A stretch of 32,597 nucleotides of DNA from positions 1-32,597 of the forward strand of contig JBEBBU010000099.1 in assembly GCA_041158225.1 (NCBI GenBank), read 5' to 3'. The notes under the pieces were generated by a model, which made no database searches, was not told the DNA's origin, and saw only the letters and a program-made list of their open reading frames with translations. Positions 31,976 through 32,597 of the stretch are shown here, piece by piece (position 1 is the stretch's first letter; every line of letters begins with the position of its first letter). Source of the DNA: JBEBBU01 sp041158225 (GTDB taxonomy: Bacteria > Pseudomonadota > Gammaproteobacteria > Methylococcales > Methylococcaceae). A program made the position numbers and the translations under genes.

Positions 31976-32597
31976 GTGAGTATGGATATCGATCCGCAAG
32001 AAACACGTGAATGGCTGGATGCACTGGATGCCGTGATTGCCGAAGAAGGCCTGCCGCGTGCGCATTATCTGCTGGAGCGGCTTGTCGACCAGTCGCGTCG
32101 CGCTGGCGCCAACCTGCCGTTTACCGCCAGTACGGCCTATATCAATACCATACCGCCCGAGCGTGAAGCCCAGTTTCTGGGTGATGCTCAGATTGAGCAG
32201 CGCCTGCGCAGCTATATCCGCTGGAATGCCATGGCCATGGTGGTCAGGGCCAACCGCGCATCCACCGAATATGGTGGCCACATTGCCAGCTTTGCTTCCT
32301 CGGCAACGCTTTATGAGACAGGATTCAACCATTTCTTTCATGCGCCGGATGAACATCATGCCGGTGATCTGATCTTTTTCCAGGGTCACTCGGCGCCCGG
32401 TATCTATGCCCGCGCTTTCCTTGAGGGGCGCCTGACAGAGCAGCATCTGGCCAATTTCCGCCGGGAAGTGGGGGGTGAAGGACTTTCCTCCTATCCGCAT
32501 CCCTGGCTCATGCCTGATTTCTGGCAGTTTCCCACGGTATCCATGGGGCTTGGGCCCATCATGGCGATCTATCAGGCGCGTTTCATGGGCTATCTGC
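31976..32597 (+). CDS. aceE: Pyruvate dehydrogenase E1 component AceE (3' partial)
   Basis: This is the N-terminal 207 codons of the homodimeric thiamine-diphosphate-dependent E1 that decarboxylates pyruvate and passes the acetyl group to the E2 lipoyl domain. The frame runs off the window end. Close matches to E. coli AceE are DPQETREWLDALDAVI, YINTIPPE, SYIRWNAMAMVVRANR, GGHIASFASSATLYE, NHFFHAPDE and DLIFFQGHSAPGIYARAF. LSSYPHPWLMPDFWQFPTV and GLGPIMAIYQARF follow. GTG at 31976 is favoured because GGGAG lies 8 bases upstream; ATG at 31982, two codons later, is the alternative. The 91 bases before it probably hold the promoter, but I see no convincing -35/-10 pair there. Confidence 0.96.
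   Translation, partial: MSMDIDPQETREWLDALDAVIAEEGLPRAHYLLERLVDQSRRAGANLPFTASTAYINTIPPEREAQFLGDAQIEQRLRSYIRWNAMAMVVRANRASTEYGGHIASFASSATLYETGFNHFFHAPDEHHAGDLIFFQGHSAPGIYARAFLEGRLTEQHLANFRREVGGEGLSSYPHPWLMPDFWQFPTVSMGLGPIMAIYQARFMGYL

Noticed and set aside
1..32597. Search for CRISPR arrays, insertion sequences, tRNAs, integrase sites and phage genes
   Set aside because: No regularly spaced repeats, transposase motifs, cloverleaf-like sequences or phage genes were seen; every substantial stretch is accounted for by housekeeping-type genes or rnpB.

Overview
The window reads as ordinary chromosome of a diderm gammaproteobacterium with moderately high G+C. The reasons are a full LPS-assembly gene (lptD) beside surA, pdxA and rsmA, an alanine-zipper (OprI/Lpp-type) outer-membrane lipoprotein, class A RNase P RNA, a homodimeric-type pyruvate dehydrogenase E1 (aceE), and the ~328-residue malate dehydrogenase seen in Acinetobacter-like gammaproteobacteria and betaproteobacteria. 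I cannot place it at order level by reading alone. Coding density is very high: genes overlap by 1-14 bases or sit within about 20 bases of each other, and no gene-free gap exceeds 300 bases apart from the rnpB RNA gene. I see no insertion sequence, prophage, CRISPR array or tRNA.

Layout. 1-6020 (+): an envelope/cofactor/ribosome operon, lptD (5' end outside the window), surA, pdxA, rsmA, each overlapping or touching the next. 6019-7138 (-): an alanine-zipper lipoprotein with two 3' hairpins and an L,D-transpeptidase-fold protein, a plausible lipoprotein/peptidoglycan attachment pair. 7225-10783 (+): phosphoglucomutase and the ABC-F ATPase uup. 10778-12069: a small MEKHLA-domain protein (-) head-to-head with thiD (+), their translation-initiation regions interleaved. 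12075-13811 (-): recJ. 13910-20235 (+): three consecutive, translationally coupled paralogous acyltransferase-3/SGNH membrane proteins, then a small CxxC heavy-metal-associated protein. 20252-25894 (+): malate dehydrogenase, rnpB, polA, pyrF and a DsbD/TauE-like membrane protein. 25910-27725 (+): a sensor-less sigma-54 activator and a radical SAM protein of the COG0731 type. 27733-29294 (-): argG-yjdM. 29413-31884 (+): an ETHE1-like persulfide dioxygenase, thiE and an odd HExxH plus cysteine-cluster fusion protein. 31976-end (+): the start of aceE.

Themes. Envelope functions recur: LptD and SurA assemble the outer membrane, the lipoprotein and L,D-transpeptidase-fold protein bear on tethering it to peptidoglycan, phosphoglucomutase supplies glucose-1-phosphate for surface glycans, and the three acyltransferases probably decorate such glycans. 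Vitamin genes (pdxA, thiD, thiE) are scattered rather than clustered. ThiE lies two genes upstream of the thiamine-diphosphate enzyme AceE.

The least conventional items are the acyltransferase triplet (13910-20008), the HExxH/CxxCxxCC fusion protein (30760-31884), the MEKHLA/thiD head-to-head pair with a shared inverted repeat, and the sensor-less sigma-54 activator between a DsbD-like membrane protein and a radical SAM enzyme. None is a proven new system. The acyltransferase triplet is the best candidate for an undescribed coordinated glycan-modification module.
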